Below are positions 1 through 8,916 of a stretch of 64,000 nucleotides of DNA, one piece after another (position 1 is the first letter of the stretch; each line of letters begins with the position of its first letter). The stretch spans positions 154,472 to 218,471 of the forward strand of contig NZ_BMDH01000002.1 in assembly GCF_014635685.1 (NCBI RefSeq), given 5' to 3'. Below the pieces are notes generated by a model. It was not told the origin of the DNA. It searched no databases and saw nothing but the letters and a program-made list of their open reading frames with translations. Made by a program: the position numbers and the translations under genes. This DNA comes from Galliscardovia ingluviei. Lineage in GTDB: Bacteria; Actinomycetota; Actinomycetes; Actinomycetales; Bifidobacteriaceae.

Positions 1-354
1 TGATTCAGCCATACGATCCATAGCCTGCGTGTAGGCTCCATCTTCAGCGACTTCGCCTGTTTGCTCAGCAGTTGGAATTGGCGTTTCACCAGCGCCAGGC
101 ATTTCGAAAGCATAAATATCACGAGCAGCAATATGTAGAGTATTAGCATCATCATCAAAATGTGCAATCAATCGTTCAGCAGCTTTGTCCCACATGCGAT
201 GGTCAATAGGAAAAGCGTGAATAAGGATGATAGGTACTTGAGGCTGCTGTGCTTCTTGTACCTCTTGTACCGCTGACAAAGTATTAGACTGCCTAGCTGC
301 CAATGTTTGTGTGTGATACGTCGTTACGCCAATATCAAAATATTGCTGTGCCAT
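1..354 (-). CDS. alpha/beta hydrolase, N-terminal part (runs off the left edge)
   Basis: An open frame runs from an ATG at 354 to the window edge without a stop, giving 118 residues. After a variable N-terminus of about 40 residues it reads VPIILIHAFPIDHRMW, the first core strand and oxyanion-loop HxF segment typical of alpha/beta hydrolase fold enzymes. The nucleophile elbow and the His/Asp of the triad would lie outside the window, so substrate and activity cannot be stated. The start is 32 bp downstream of the stop of the NUDIX-like gene on the same strand, so the two are probably co-transcribed. Family assignment rests on this one motif and the fold-like spacing. Confidence 0.7.
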   Translation of the reverse strand, partial: MAQQYFDIGVTTYHTQTLAARQSNTLSAVQEVQEAQQPQVPIILIHAFPIDHRMWDKAAERLIAHFDDDANTLHIAARDIYAFEMPGAGETPIPTAEQTGEVAEDGAYTQAMDRMAES

Positions 355-386
355 GTGTCCACCTTCCTATTGCTAGCTTTTACGTA

Positions 387-1094
387 CTATTCTTCAATCC
401 CAAGCCAAGCAAGCGCGCGCTTTAATACAATAGCCTGTCCATTTTCCAATGTTTGTAAGAATGCTGTTGATGCCACAACCTCAGGTCTTGTCCACTCAAC
501 TTCTAATGTTTCATCGCTAGGTTTGCAATCACCCGCAATAGGCACTACATAGCATAACGCTACTGCATGCTGTCGCGGATCGTAGCATTCACTGACGCCG
601 GGGGTTGGAAAATACTGTGCAATAGTGAATGGTTGCAATGCTAAAGGAAGTTGAGGCAATGCAAGCTCTCCGAGGTCTTTAGAAATATTGCGCGCAATAG
701 CCTCCCGAATTGACTCATGAAACAGTATTCTGCCGGAGACAATAGTGCGCTTGACCCCTTCTGCACCGCCAATATTGACACCAGTAAGACCCTCTTCTTC
801 AGTCTCGTCAATGCTCAGCAGCGTGCCAATACGTACTGCACGTCCTAAATCATCAGTTTGTACTGGCACTACTTGCACATAAACAATCGGCATTTGCTTG
901 CGGGCACGCTCAATATCACGAGCATCAAGCCAGCCCGGCGGATTGCCGTCTGCACCGTGAATCAAATCATCCGGAGTAATATTGTCAAATTCTCCACGAC
1001 GACGACCTGCATCGAAATCATCGTCATCTGGTACTTCATCATGTAAAACGCGCATAGTTCCATTATGAGCTATATGCCTCGGTTTCGCTAGCAT
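387..1094 (-). CDS. NUDIX-like (DUF4916-type) protein
   Basis: The 235-residue protein begins with an acidic stretch (residues 15-45). It continues with a conserved core containing PGWLDARDIERARKQMP and IVYVQVVPVQ, followed by RIGTLLSID. This pattern is seen in actinobacterial proteins annotated as NUDIX hydrolase family or DUF4916. A canonical Nudix box (GX5EX7REUXEEXGU) is not evident, so hydrolase activity is doubtful and the substrate is unknown. An alternative start at 1055 (residue 14, MRVLHDE) has a modest GGAACT upstream and may be the true one; the ATG at 1094 has no visible ribosome-binding site. The alpha/beta hydrolase fragment follows 32 bp downstream. Confidence 0.72.
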   Translation of the reverse strand: MLAKPRHIAHNGTMRVLHDEVPDDDDFDAGRRRGEFDNITPDDLIHGADGNPPGWLDARDIERARKQMPIVYVQVVPVQTDDLGRAVRIGTLLSIDETEEEGLTGVNIGGAEGVKRTIVSGRILFHESIREAIARNISKDLGELALPQLPLALQPFTIAQYFPTPGVSECYDPRQHAVALCYVVPIAGDCKPSDETLEVEWTRPEVVASTAFLQTLENGQAIVLKRALAWLGIEE

Positions 1095-1421
1095 CCGTTA
1101 ATGATTTATCACAGAATTTTTTACCGGCTTCGCATACTCCGCACCAAATTAGATCCTACAACGCATAAGCCCAACTGATCTATTGCTCAAAATACATTCG
1201 AGATACATGTGAGACGCATGTGAATACATGTGAGATACCTACCAAAACCCATGTCATGCTGTGAGATGAATTTGCTGTGTATCCTAGCCATCTCACCTGT
1301 AATATGAGATGCTAATACCAATAGGCATTACGTATGTATCAGGCACAAGTGAGCAATACTTGGTCATACAATGACACTTGGTCAGGCGCTATGCGCTTGA
1401 CAACACTATGAAAGGGGAATC
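1095..1421. other. divergent intergenic region
   Basis: This region separates the leftward NUDIX-like gene from trxA and should hold both promoters. It contains a small 11-bp tandem array at 1200-1240 and several near-repeats of TGAGAT. No RNA gene or convincing operator was recognised. Confidence 0.5.
1200..1240. repeat. imperfect 11-bp tandem repeat
   Basis: Three to four head-to-tail copies of GAGATACATGT-like units (GAGATACATGT, GAGACGCATGT, GAATACATGT, GAGATACCT) lie in the trxA upstream region. Its unit is unrelated to the other short arrays in the window. Confidence 0.6.
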
Positions 1422-1742
1422 ATGGCAACACAGGCATTGTCAGCACAGAATTTTGAAGACACCATTACAAAAAACCCTATTGTACTTATTGACTTTTGGG
1501 CAACTTGGTGTGGACCTTGCCGTGCTTTCGGACCAATCTACGAAAAAGCTTCCGGCGAGCACGATGATATTGTATTCGCAAAAGTTGATGTCGATCAAGA
1601 ACAAGCCCTGGCACAATCCGCACAGATTCAAGCAGTACCAACCTTGATGGCATTCAAAGACGGCAAAGTAGTATTCAAGCAGGCAGGTGCTTTGCCAGCA
1701 CCAGCACTTGAAGAGCTAATTGGCAAGATTAAGGCTCTGTAA
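1422..1742 (+). CDS. trxA: thioredoxin
   Basis: This 106-residue cytoplasmic protein has the usual thioredoxin length. It carries the redox-active WCGPCR motif (Cys30 and Cys33) after strand VLIDFWATW and the conserved cis-proline in AVPTL. It would reduce protein disulfides using electrons from thioredoxin reductase, which is not in this window. The ATG is preceded by a good ribosome-binding site (AAAGGGGAATC). The gene stands alone: it is divergent from the NUDIX-like gene and is followed by a strong terminator hairpin. No signal peptide is present, so it is the cytoplasmic rather than a membrane-tethered form. The assignment is firm; whether it is the only thioredoxin of the organism cannot be seen. 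Confidence 0.95.
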   Translation: MATQALSAQNFEDTITKNPIVLIDFWATWCGPCRAFGPIYEKASGEHDDIVFAKVDVDQEQALAQSAQIQAVPTLMAFKDGKVVFKQAGALPAPALEELIGKIKAL

Positions 1743-1833
1743 TTATTTGTGCTTACTTATGGTTACTTGTAGTTACTTGAATGATGTCAGTAACCTGTAA
1801 GCCATTACAATAATCTTAAAAATAAACGATATG

Positions 1834-1878
1834 GAGCTATCTAAGCATATATAGGCTATGTGCTTGGGTAGCTCTTTT
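1834..1878 (+). terminator. intrinsic terminator of trxA
   Basis: GAGCTATCTAAGCA pairs with TGCTTGGGTAGCTC (two or three G-U pairs) around a 13-nt loop and is followed by TTTT. It lies 92 bp after the trxA stop. Confidence 0.8.
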
Positions 1879-1958
1879 GTATTTCGCCTTTGCCTTATAT
1901 CTACCTAGGCACACGTGCGCATGGACTCATATTCGAGAATCCAAATTCAAAAGTCTTA

Positions 1959-1987
1959 TGAATTAGCACGTAAATAAGGCTTATAAT
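1959..1987 (+). promoter_or_regulatory. candidate promoter of the G5-domain gene
   Basis: A perfect -10 hexamer TATAAT lies at 1982-1987, about 90 bp before the start codon. The hexamer 17 bp upstream (TGAATT) is a poor -35, so only the -10 is convincing. Confidence 0.45.
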
Positions 1988-2075
1988 ATCGCCATTCGCA
2001 AGAAATTATTCCGACAGTCGGACAGTAGGACTATGATTGTTGGGAACTGTGTACATGTTGCTTTCAAGGAGAATT

Positions 2076-3101
2076 ATGGCACAACACCGCAAACAGTCAT
2101 CTCTACTTACTAAGATTCGCACACGTCAAGGAGCCGCAATCGCAGCGCTAGCAACCGTGGCAATCTTGGCAACTGGCGGTACTGTGTGGCATGCTGTCAG
2201 TGCTTCACCAGCACAGTCTCCTACAAACGGGATTTCGCAGTATTCAGCGACGGATTCTAGTCAGGTCAATGCGTTTAAGGCAGCTTCCCGTGGTGAATTC
2301 CGTGAAACACTAAACGAAGGTCGTGGTGGCGCAGATGCCAATACTTCATACATCAAAGTCGTAATCAACGGTCAGTCCAAAGTCGTGCTTGGCGTTAATT
2401 TCACCGACGTGAAATCAGTGCTTGATCAAGGCGGCATTACATTAGAGCCAGAGGACACTGTTTCCCCAAGCCTTACCACAAAGGTCACCGAGTCCACAGT
2501 TATTACTATCGAACGTGCTGGGACAACAGTTGAAACCAGCGAATCCGAAATCCCATTCAACACTATCGAAGAGAAAACCGATTCGTTGCCAGAGGGAACT
2601 CGCAAAGTAAAAACAGAAGGCAAGAATGGTGTTATGGAATCCACCAACCTTGTAACCAAGACTGGAAACAATGTGGTGAGCAGCGTGCCATTTAGCGCAT
2701 ATGTTAAGCAGGCTCCAGTTGAGAAGGTTATCCTTGTTGGCACTGGGAAGAAGGTCTCAAGCAACTCTGCAGGTTCCGCATCAGTGAATCTGGGGACCAC
2801 TGCACCTGTGAGCCAAATTCAGCAGGCAGCTCATGATGCTGTTATTGCACGTGGATGGAGCGAAGCTGATTTTACCGCTCTAGTGCAGCTATGGAATCAT
2901 GAAAGCGGTTGGAATCCAAATGCGCTGAATCCGTCTTCTGGTGCGCGAGGCATTCCACAGTGCAATCCAAGCGGCGGACAGTCTTGCCCTGCACTTGGTG
3001 ATTGGCAAGGACAGATTACTTGGGGTCTGAATTATATTGCCGGTCGGTACGGTTCCCCTTCCCATGCGTATAGCGTTTGGCTTTCTCAGCGTTGGTACTA
3101 A
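2076..3101 (+). CDS. secreted G5-domain, transglycosylase-like cell-wall protein
   Basis: The chosen ATG at 2076 (AAGGAGAATT upstream) gives 341 residues; an earlier in-frame start at 2037 lacks a good site. A basic N-terminus and a hydrophobic segment (about residues 20-38) indicate export. Next comes a DUF348-like module (around 85-140), then a G5 domain (around 140-225). The C-terminal 90 residues resemble transglycosylase/aggregation-promoting-factor domains, with the putative catalytic Glu in LWNHESGWNP and the GIPQC and WGLNYIAGRYG segments. This architecture is common in bifidobacterial and Rpf-like wall enzymes that cut peptidoglycan. Peptidoglycan cleavage here is inferred. The gene is monocistronic with a strong terminator. 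Confidence 0.85.
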   Translation: MAQHRKQSSLLTKIRTRQGAAIAALATVAILATGGTVWHAVSASPAQSPTNGISQYSATDSSQVNAFKAASRGEFRETLNEGRGGADANTSYIKVVINGQSKVVLGVNFTDVKSVLDQGGITLEPEDTVSPSLTTKVTESTVITIERAGTTVETSESEIPFNTIEEKTDSLPEGTRKVKTEGKNGVMESTNLVTKTGNNVVSSVPFSAYVKQAPVEKVILVGTGKKVSSNSAGSASVNLGTTAPVSQIQQAAHDAVIARGWSEADFTALVQLWNHESGWNPNALNPSSGARGIPQCNPSGGQSCPALGDWQGQITWGLNYIAGRYGSPSHAYSVWLSQRWY

Positions 3102-3156
3102 TCATCAGGTACTCAGGTACAGTGTGTTTCCTGAGTGAATATGTGATATAGCTTGT

Positions 3157-3189
3157 GCTCTTGAACTCATCGGGTTCAAGAGCTTTTTT
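3157..3189 (+). terminator. intrinsic terminator after the G5-domain gene
   Basis: A perfect 10-bp stem (GCTCTTGAAC with GTTCAAGAGC) around a short loop is followed by TTTTTT, 56 bp downstream of the stop codon. Confidence 0.9.
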
Positions 3190-3465
3190 ATGCTCCCCTA
3201 CATGTGACTATCTTGTCGTCACATATCGTGCACTGAGCCGTACCAAATGCTCCTACCTAGTGTTCTTACGGCTTTTCTTTGCTCACATTGCATCAACGCT
3301 TTTACATCTTCCCCACCTCTTTCATCGCTTTCGTCTCCCATGCTCACCTCACTCCAATGCTCATCTCACTCCCCTTATCCAGCTCAGCCTCCTCATTTCT
3401 TCATCGCCACCACGACTTTCGTCTTCTCCCATCCTTCCCATTGCCCTCTATGACACAAATCTGTC

Positions 3466-3579
3466 GAGTTGTGAAGTGATTAAAGCTCAGTATTCTTATT
3501 CATGACGGTTACTTGCTTGATATTTCGTCAATCCGCTAACTCAGTGTTACAGATGTCTTGCAGCATCACTTCACAACTC
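3466..3579. repeat. inverted-repeat element E1 (114 bp)
   Basis: The left end is GAGTTGTGAAGTGATT (3466-3481). The right end is its inverse with one change (CATCACTTCACAACTC, 3564-3579), enclosing 82 bp. The interior is about 60% identical to that of E2 without gaps, so the two are diverged copies. No coding capacity. Confidence 0.9.
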
Positions 3580-3685
3580 AGAATTCCACTGCTTTCATCA
3601 CCGCTTTATATCTATACCGACCAACTTTTCGCCAATGGACCCCCCCTTCAGCCTCACCTCTTTTCCTCTACCTGAACCATCTGCC

Positions 3686-3799
3686 GAGTTGTGAAGTGAT
3701 TGAAGTTCACTCATCCTATTAGCAGAGATTATTTGCTTGAAATTCCGCCGAACTATTAGCTTAGAGTTACGGACGCTTTATCAAATCACTTCACAACTC
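3686..3799. repeat. inverted-repeat element E2 (114 bp)
   Basis: Perfect 16-bp terminal inverted repeats (3686-3701 and 3784-3799) enclose 82 bp. It lies 106 bp from E1 in the same orientation, judged by the interior (shared TTGCTTGA and GAGTTAC-like blocks). No target-site duplication is visible. Confidence 0.92.
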
Positions 3800-3963
3800 G
3801 ATACTGCGTTATTTACAGCAGAATCTCTCGCTTATTCCGAGAAAAATCAATCCGATAAACACTCATATCCCTGCTAAAGCAACAAACTCACCACGGCATA
3901 GACAAGTACACATTCTCTACAACATGCCTAGAGACACGTTCCCTGCACGCCCCCACACATACA

Positions 3964-3995
3964 AATAGGGCTAGATCGCTTGATCTAGCCCTATT
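3964..3995 (-). terminator. hairpin after pstB
   Basis: A perfect 14-bp stem (AATAGGGCTAGATC with GATCTAGCCCTATT, loop GCTT) lies 34 bp beyond the pstB stop. On the minus strand the stem is followed by TTGTATGTG, a weak U-tract, so it may act as terminator or as a 3' RNA-stabilising hairpin. Confidence 0.7.
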
Positions 3996-4028
3996 CCAAT
4001 CAAAACCATCGATTGAGCAGTACGAACT

Positions 4029-4808
4029 CTATCCAAATCGTCCAGAAATATATCGTTCAGTCTCAGTGTCTTTTGGATTTTCAAAAATCACCTTTGTTTC
4101 GTCCATTTCCACAAGGTGACCAGGTTTTCCTATCTCTTTGAGATTAAAGAACGCCGTATAATCGCTGACTCGAGCAGCCTGCTGCATGTTATGAGTCACA
4201 ATCACAATGGTATAGTCTCGCTTGAGCTCATTGATCAAATCCTCAACAGCCAGTGTGGAAATAGGATCCAACGCAGAACAAGGCTCATCCATAAGCAACA
4301 CTTGAGGGTGCACAGCAACAGCACGGGCAATACACAGACGCTGTTGCTGACCGCCAGAAAGCCCGATGCCAGGTTTATCAAGTCGATCTTTTACTTCATT
4401 CCACAAGTTCGCACCGCGCAGTGCCCACTCTACAAGATCATCAGCATCAGATTTGCTGATTTTCTTGTTATTCAGTCGAACTCCCGCCAACACGTTTTCC
4501 CGAATAGACATGGTCGGGAATGGGTTCGGACGCTGAAACACCATACCCACATCGCGGCGGACAGCAACGGGATCAACATCATCGCCATACAGATTTCGGC
4601 CTTCTAACAGCACTTCTCCCGTCACATGTGCGCCTGGAGTAATCTCGTGCATGCGATCCAGTGTGCGCAATACTGTTGATTTTCCACAACCCGAAGGTCC
4701 AATAAAGGCCGTAACTTTGTTGGCTTGAATATGTATATTCACATCTTCAACAGCAAGAAAATCACCATAGTATACATTCAAATGGTTTACGTCTATACGC
4801 TGTCCCAT
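4029..4808 (-). CDS. pstB: phosphate ABC transporter ATP-binding protein PstB
   Basis: This 259-residue cytoplasmic ATPase powers high-affinity phosphate import with PstS, PstC and PstA. Walker [10 protein letters not shown] is at residues 37-45, the ABC signature LSGGQQQR at 150-157 and Walker B LLMDEP at 171-176, followed by the D-loop and H-loop ([13 protein letters not shown]) characteristic of PstB. The length is normal. The ATG has a good AAAGGAG site. It is the last gene of a leftward pstS-pstC-pstA-pstB operon, 70 bp after pstA. No phoU follows, unlike in many bacteria, so PhoU is encoded elsewhere or absent. The assignment is secure. Confidence 0.97.
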   Translation of the reverse strand: MGQRIDVNHLNVYYGDFLAVEDVNIHIQANKVTAFIGPSGCGKSTVLRTLDRMHEITPGAHVTGEVLLEGRNLYGDDVDPVAVRRDVGMVFQRPNPFPTMSIRENVLAGVRLNNKKISKSDADDLVEWALRGANLWNEVKDRLDKPGIGLSGGQQQRLCIARAVAVHPQVLLMDEPCSALDPISTLAVEDLINELKRDYTIVIVTHNMQQAARVSDYTAFFNLKEIGKPGHLVEMDETKVIFENPKDTETERYISGRFG

Positions 4809-4878
4809 GATTCTCCTTTACCAATAACAAATATCTAGTGTAAGTGTTTACGAGTGCAGTATTCTTGTCGCCCTACGC

Positions 4879-6063
4879 CTATTTTTGCGTTTGTACAGCA
4901 AAGATTTTTGCAATCATTCTTCCAATAAAATTCAGCAACATCACTACTATAATCAGCGCCAATGCGGCTGCCCAAGCACGTTCCATAGGAATACTTGACA
5001 CACAAGTGTTAAGAGCATTTGGAGGGCAAGTTGCATTGAGTTTGCTGTATTCCTGATACACGTACACAGGCAATGTGGTCATTTTGCCAGCGAAAGGATT
5101 GAGATTCGTGGATGCGATAAAACCGGCAGTCATCAGCAATGGCGCGGTTTCGCCAACAACGCGAGCAATGGCTAGAATTGCACCAGAAACGATACCTGGC
5201 AACGCTGTGCGCAACACAATACGCACGATGGTCCGTTGTTGGGTAACACCCAGCGCATATGATGCCTCGCGCAGATCATTCGGTACAATTCTCAGCATTT
5301 CTTCCGAGGATTTAACCACAGTAGGAATCATCAATAATGACAAGGCGACCGCGCCAGCAATGCCATTTGTGGATCCTGGACCAAAGACCAGCGTAAACAT
5401 AGAGAAAGCAAACAAACCAGCAACAATGGATGGAATACCGCTCATAACATCGACTAGCAGAGAAATTGCTTTGGCGAACTTACCGTTATGCGAATATTCC
5501 ACAAGATAGACGGCACACATAAGCCCAATCGGAATCGAAATCACCATTGCGGCGAATGTGATTTCAAGCGTTCCAATAAGCGCATGAAGGATGCCGCCAT
5601 AACCTCCGCTAGGTGTCTGATTACCACCAATAACACCATTCATATTATGGGTGAGGAAGTCTAGATTAAACCTGCGAAGCCCGTTACTAAGTACAGTCCA
5701 CAATACTGAAATCAGCGGCACAAGAGCAATGAGAAATGCGATACCGATCAGCACGCGCATTACCAGATCTTTGCGTTTGCGTGAAGCAATATGGGAACGT
5801 GTTGGCTCGAACTTCTCCCAGTTAATCACTGGCATCGAATCTTGCTGGACCATCAACTCATCCCCATTCGAGGCATTTTTCGCTACATTATGAGTTGCAT
5901 CTTGACTTGCAAACTGCAATACATTCTGAGATGTATTGATAGTAGTCTCAGTCTCATGTCGCTGCCCTGATTGCTTCGTCAACATAGACTCCTCGGTTGT
6001 CGGTGTGCTACCTGAAGTGCCTGAAGAGGATTCAGCCCTTGTAGATGGTGTATGAGTAGACAT
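4879..6063 (-). CDS. pstA: phosphate ABC transporter permease PstA, with N-terminal extension
   Basis: The C-terminal 300 residues are a standard PstA permease. They have about six membrane segments and the cytoplasmic EAA-type loop (ASYALGVTQQRTIVRIVLRTALPGI) that contacts PstB. The protein is 394 residues, roughly 95 longer than usual PstA. The extra N-terminus is a polar Ser/Thr/Gln/Asn-rich segment with no hydrophobic stretch and is probably disordered cytoplasmic sequence. The start codon overlaps the pstC stop by one base (TAATG), indicating translational coupling and supporting this start, so the extension is probably real. Confidence 0.93.
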   Translation of the reverse strand: MSTHTPSTRAESSSGTSGSTPTTEESMLTKQSGQRHETETTINTSQNVLQFASQDATHNVAKNASNGDELMVQQDSMPVINWEKFEPTRSHIASRKRKDLVMRVLIGIAFLIALVPLISVLWTVLSNGLRRFNLDFLTHNMNGVIGGNQTPSGGYGGILHALIGTLEITFAAMVISIPIGLMCAVYLVEYSHNGKFAKAISLLVDVMSGIPSIVAGLFAFSMFTLVFGPGSTNGIAGAVALSLLMIPTVVKSSEEMLRIVPNDLREASYALGVTQQRTIVRIVLRTALPGIVSGAILAIARVVGETAPLLMTAGFIASTNLNPFAGKMTTLPVYVYQEYSKLNATCPPNALNTCVSSIPMERAWAAALALIIVVMLLNFIGRMIAKIFAVQTQK

Positions 6064-7031
6064 TACGCACCCACCTTACGAGTAATAGAACGAGCGATTG
6101 CATTAACTGCAAAAGTAATCACAAACAACACCAAACCAGTTGCAATTAACACAGCCACGCCTAAATCATTCGCCTCGGGATATTGGGCCGCGATATTAGC
6201 CGCGATTGTTTGATTTTGTGAAGCTTGGAAAAGTTTAATACTGTAGGAGAGACCTGGAGAAAGAATCATCAACACGGCCATAGTCTCACCAAGAGCACGT
6301 CCCAATGCCAACATTGACGCGGAAATAACGCCGGACATACCGAATGGAAGTACTGCCAGCCGTATCATTTCCCACTTGGTAGCGCCCAAAGCAAGCGCCG
6401 CCTCTTGCTGCAACTTAGGTGCTTGAAGGAAAATATCGCGTGAAAGCGAGGTGATAATCGGCATAATCATTACAGCAAGTACAATGCCTACTGTTGCAAC
6501 AGTGCGTGATGGGTCTGCGACTGGACCAGCAAAAATTGGAATCCAGCCGAATACTGCTGAAATTTGCTTCCAAACTGGAACAATTGCAGGCACTAACACT
6601 AATCCGCCCCACAAGCCATACACTACGGACGGAATTGCAGCTAATAAATCAATAATATAGCTCAAGATTGCAGCAAGGCGCTTAGGGGCATAATGCGAAA
6701 TAAATAGTGCAATACCAATAGATACGAAGAATGCGAATAATAAAGAAATTGCGGAAACTAACACCGTGCCAAACAGCAGAGGTCCAACATAACCCCAAAA
6801 CGTTTGGGCGCCCCCACCCGTGAGATTAGCAATTACGTCTGCTATCTCTTGCTTATTGCCGCCGAGAGCTGGCCACGCGCGTAACCCTAGGAAAATGAAA
6901 ACCGCGGCAAGCGTTGCCAAAATAAGCAATCCACAAAGTTTTGCAATAATGCGGAAAATGGTATCCGCAGCTTTACCACTATGTTCGCTACTGGTTGTCA
7001 TAGTTGGTGCAGCTGTTGTTGCTTCACTCAT
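6063..7031 (-). CDS. pstC: phosphate ABC transporter permease PstC
   Basis: The 322-residue integral membrane protein has about six transmembrane segments. Its EAA loop (EAALALGATKWEMIRLAVLPFGMSGVI) and the motif GRALGETMAVLM are typical of PstC. With PstA it forms the phosphate channel. The ATG at 7031 is chosen because AAGAAGG lies about 8 bases upstream; an in-frame start at 7052 would add seven residues but has no site. It lies 115 bp downstream of pstS and overlaps pstA by one base. Confidence 0.95.
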   Translation of the reverse strand: MSEATTAAPTMTTSSEHSGKAADTIFRIIAKLCGLLILATLAAVFIFLGLRAWPALGGNKQEIADVIANLTGGGAQTFWGYVGPLLFGTVLVSAISLLFAFFVSIGIALFISHYAPKRLAAILSYIIDLLAAIPSVVYGLWGGLVLVPAIVPVWKQISAVFGWIPIFAGPVADPSRTVATVGIVLAVMIMPIITSLSRDIFLQAPKLQQEAALALGATKWEMIRLAVLPFGMSGVISASMLALGRALGETMAVLMILSPGLSYSIKLFQASQNQTIAANIAAQYPEANDLGVAVLIATGLVLFVITFAVNAIARSITRKVGA

Positions 7032-7146
7032 TGCCTGACCTTCTTTCACCAAACTATCCTCTACTCTGAAGTACTATGCCGCGCTCCGACGCGCGCTGAC
7101 GTCCTCTGATATATGTGCTATTCGTATTTCGATGAGATACTGCATA

Positions 7147-8589
7147 TCACAATTTTGATGCGGACTGATTATTTGGACTATCTGGGAGATCTGGAACTGC
7201 CGAGGAAGCTGGGGCCGCCGGAGCTTCGATAGCCTGCACCGATTGCGCAACACGCTCTCGTAAATTATGGGGAAGAGGCGCCGTTCCAGCATTTCGAGAA
7301 GCCAACGCCTGCCCACGCTCACTCGTTATGTAATCAAGCCATACGCGCATAAACTGCGTCGTAGAAGCGTTGCTATACTGCGTGCATGCTATGGCATAGG
7401 AAACCAGAACAATCGGATATGCCCCAGGTTTGTCCGTTGTATGATTTACTTGTACAATCACACGATTATTTTGCGAGCGCTTCTGGTCAATATGCGAATC
7501 TTCGAGTGCCTTCGTTGCCCCTTCTACACTCACTGCAACAGGAGGTTGACTGCTATTAACAGATAATGCAACAGTTGCGAGTTTGCCAATTTGAGAATAA
7601 TCAGCATACCCGATGGTACCCGCAGCTTGTTGTACTGTGGCGACTACACCTGATGTACCCTTGGCACCTTGACCAACATTATTAGGCCAGTTTTCACTCA
7701 AATCATACTGCCATTGTCCGGCTGCGGCATCCTTGAGATAGCTTACAAAATTCAGTGTTGTACCTGATTTATCTGAACGATGCACCACGGTAACTGGCAA
7801 GTCAGGAAGATTAAACTGCGGATTGAGCGCTTGCAAACGACGGTCATTCCAACGAGTAATGGTGCCATTGAATACGTTTGCGAGCGTATTTGCATCCATA
7901 ACAATATGCTGATCTTGCCCCACAACACCTGGAAGATTGACAATCACTGCAATTGGCGAAATCATAACCGGAACATCGAAAGCTTGCCCAACCGCACATA
8001 CGGAAGATGATTGAGCAAGCTGTTCATCGCTGAGCACAGCATCAGAGCCAGCCCAAGCAGACGCACCCATAAGAAAAGTATTGACTCCAGCACCAGATCC
8101 TGAAGGATCATATCCAATAGCAATATCAGTGTTACTCGCTTGGAATCCTGCAATCCACGATTCCATCACTGCCTGCTGCGACGAAGCGCCAGCACCAGAA
8201 AATTCACCTGAGAGGTCAGTATGCGGCGCTAAATCCTGCTGGGTAAGACCAGCACCTTGAGCTTGGGAACGTAAATCCTGTGCGGTTGGGAAGTTATCGC
8301 CGCATGCACTCAAAGCTGGTAATACACCGATTATACAGAGTGCGGCAATAAAGCGCTTTACTCGTGGAACATTTGAGGAAGCGTTACTCACGGTTTTACT
8401 GGGAGTATTGACAACTTTAGGAGTATTAGTTGCGCTAGTGACTTTTGCTGTGTTAGCAGGATTTGCCGTGTTAACAGGACTTGCCGTATCGGCAGTGTTA
8501 ACGATATTAGCGGTGTGAACAGCATTCAAGGTATTAGCAACAGTATTTGCTGGAACTGAGTATTTACTGTGTTTGTTCATCATTTGCAT
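7147..8589 (-). CDS. pstS: phosphate-binding lipoprotein PstS with long Asn/Thr-rich leader
   Basis: From about residue 75 on, the protein has a lipoprotein signal (RVKRFIAALCIIGVLPALSAC) and a PstS fold. Phosphate-contact motifs are visible: GAGASSQQAVMESWI, YDPSGSGAGVN and HRSDKSGTTLNF. It would capture phosphate outside the membrane and deliver it to PstCA. Unusually, about 75 residues rich in Asn, Thr, Ala and Val (repeated NTA/ANT motifs) precede the signal peptide. The start at 8589 is preferred because AGG lies 8 bases upstream; a start at 8682 has no site. If translation really starts this early the n-region is exceptionally long. An internal start nearer the signal peptide was not obvious. 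It heads the pst operon under a PhoP-like box. Confidence 0.93.
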   Translation of the reverse strand: MQMMNKHSKYSVPANTVANTLNAVHTANIVNTADTASPVNTANPANTAKVTSATNTPKVVNTPSKTVSNASSNVPRVKRFIAALCIIGVLPALSACGDNFPTAQDLRSQAQGAGLTQQDLAPHTDLSGEFSGAGASSQQAVMESWIAGFQASNTDIAIGYDPSGSGAGVNTFLMGASAWAGSDAVLSDEQLAQSSSVCAVGQAFDVPVMISPIAVIVNLPGVVGQDQHIVMDANTLANVFNGTITRWNDRRLQALNPQFNLPDLPVTVVHRSDKSGTTLNFVSYLKDAAAGQWQYDLSENWPNNVGQGAKGTSGVVATVQQAAGTIGYADYSQIGKLATVALSVNSSQPPVAVSVEGATKALEDSHIDQKRSQNNRVIVQVNHTTDKPGAYPIVLVSYAIACTQYSNASTTQFMRVWLDYITSERGQALASRNAGTAPLPHNLRERVAQSVQAIEAPAAPASSAVPDLPDSPNNQSASKL

Positions 8590-8916
8590 GAAAAAACCTG
8601 CATGCTGATTATGCTTGAGATTCAGCAACCGAAAAACTCGCATCTTATCCCTTACACACGTAGCTTTCATTACTTCAAGCATAAATCATGGGTTTGGGAA
8701 AGCGTGCAGTTTATATGAACAATAGGTGAACTCTTAGCATAAGTGCTTTTGAGGTGAGTAATTCTGCAGTGTAGCTATACAATTCCATGTGATGCTAATA
8801 CATCATGCGATACTGATACACGGTGTAATATGGATACACCCTGTAATACCGATACTCAACTTGGTAAAACTTCTGAATCACTCCATGCAAAATATTATGC
8901 AAAATATTAGAAAACC
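8590..8916. other. intergenic region between the response regulator and pstS
   Basis: This region contains the pstS regulatory box. Between about 8790 and 8860 there is a degenerate 16-18-bp tandem array (GATGCTAATACATCAT-like units). Nothing coding was seen. Confidence 0.55.
8711..8731 (-). promoter_or_regulatory. PhoP/RegX3-type direct-repeat box upstream of pstS
   Basis: On the minus strand this reads GTTCACCTATT followed directly by GTTCATATAA. These are two 11-nt units starting with GTTCA, the spacing and sequence of actinobacterial PHO boxes. It lies about 120 bp upstream of the pstS start and next to the response-regulator gene. Phosphate-starvation control is inferred. Confidence 0.6.

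Larger units (their letters stand above)
3190..4028. other. convergent intergenic region, pyrimidine-rich
   Basis: This 840-bp gap lies between the rightward G5-domain gene and leftward pstB. Bases 3240-3450 are strongly C/T-rich on the plus strand and open in all three frames, as low-complexity sequence often is; I see no ribosome-binding site or domain. The rest contains two 114-bp inverted-repeat elements and the hairpin that follows pstB. Confidence 0.6.

Noticed and set aside
3155-3505. Open frame of 116 codons, with two other overlapping frames, in the C/T-rich stretch
   Set aside because: All three plus-strand frames are open because of biased composition; there is no ribosome-binding site or recognisable domain, and the frame runs into element E1.
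3466-3799. CRISPR-like array from the repeated 16-mer
   Set aside because: The repeats alternate in orientation and are dispersed over the window; there are no cas genes.
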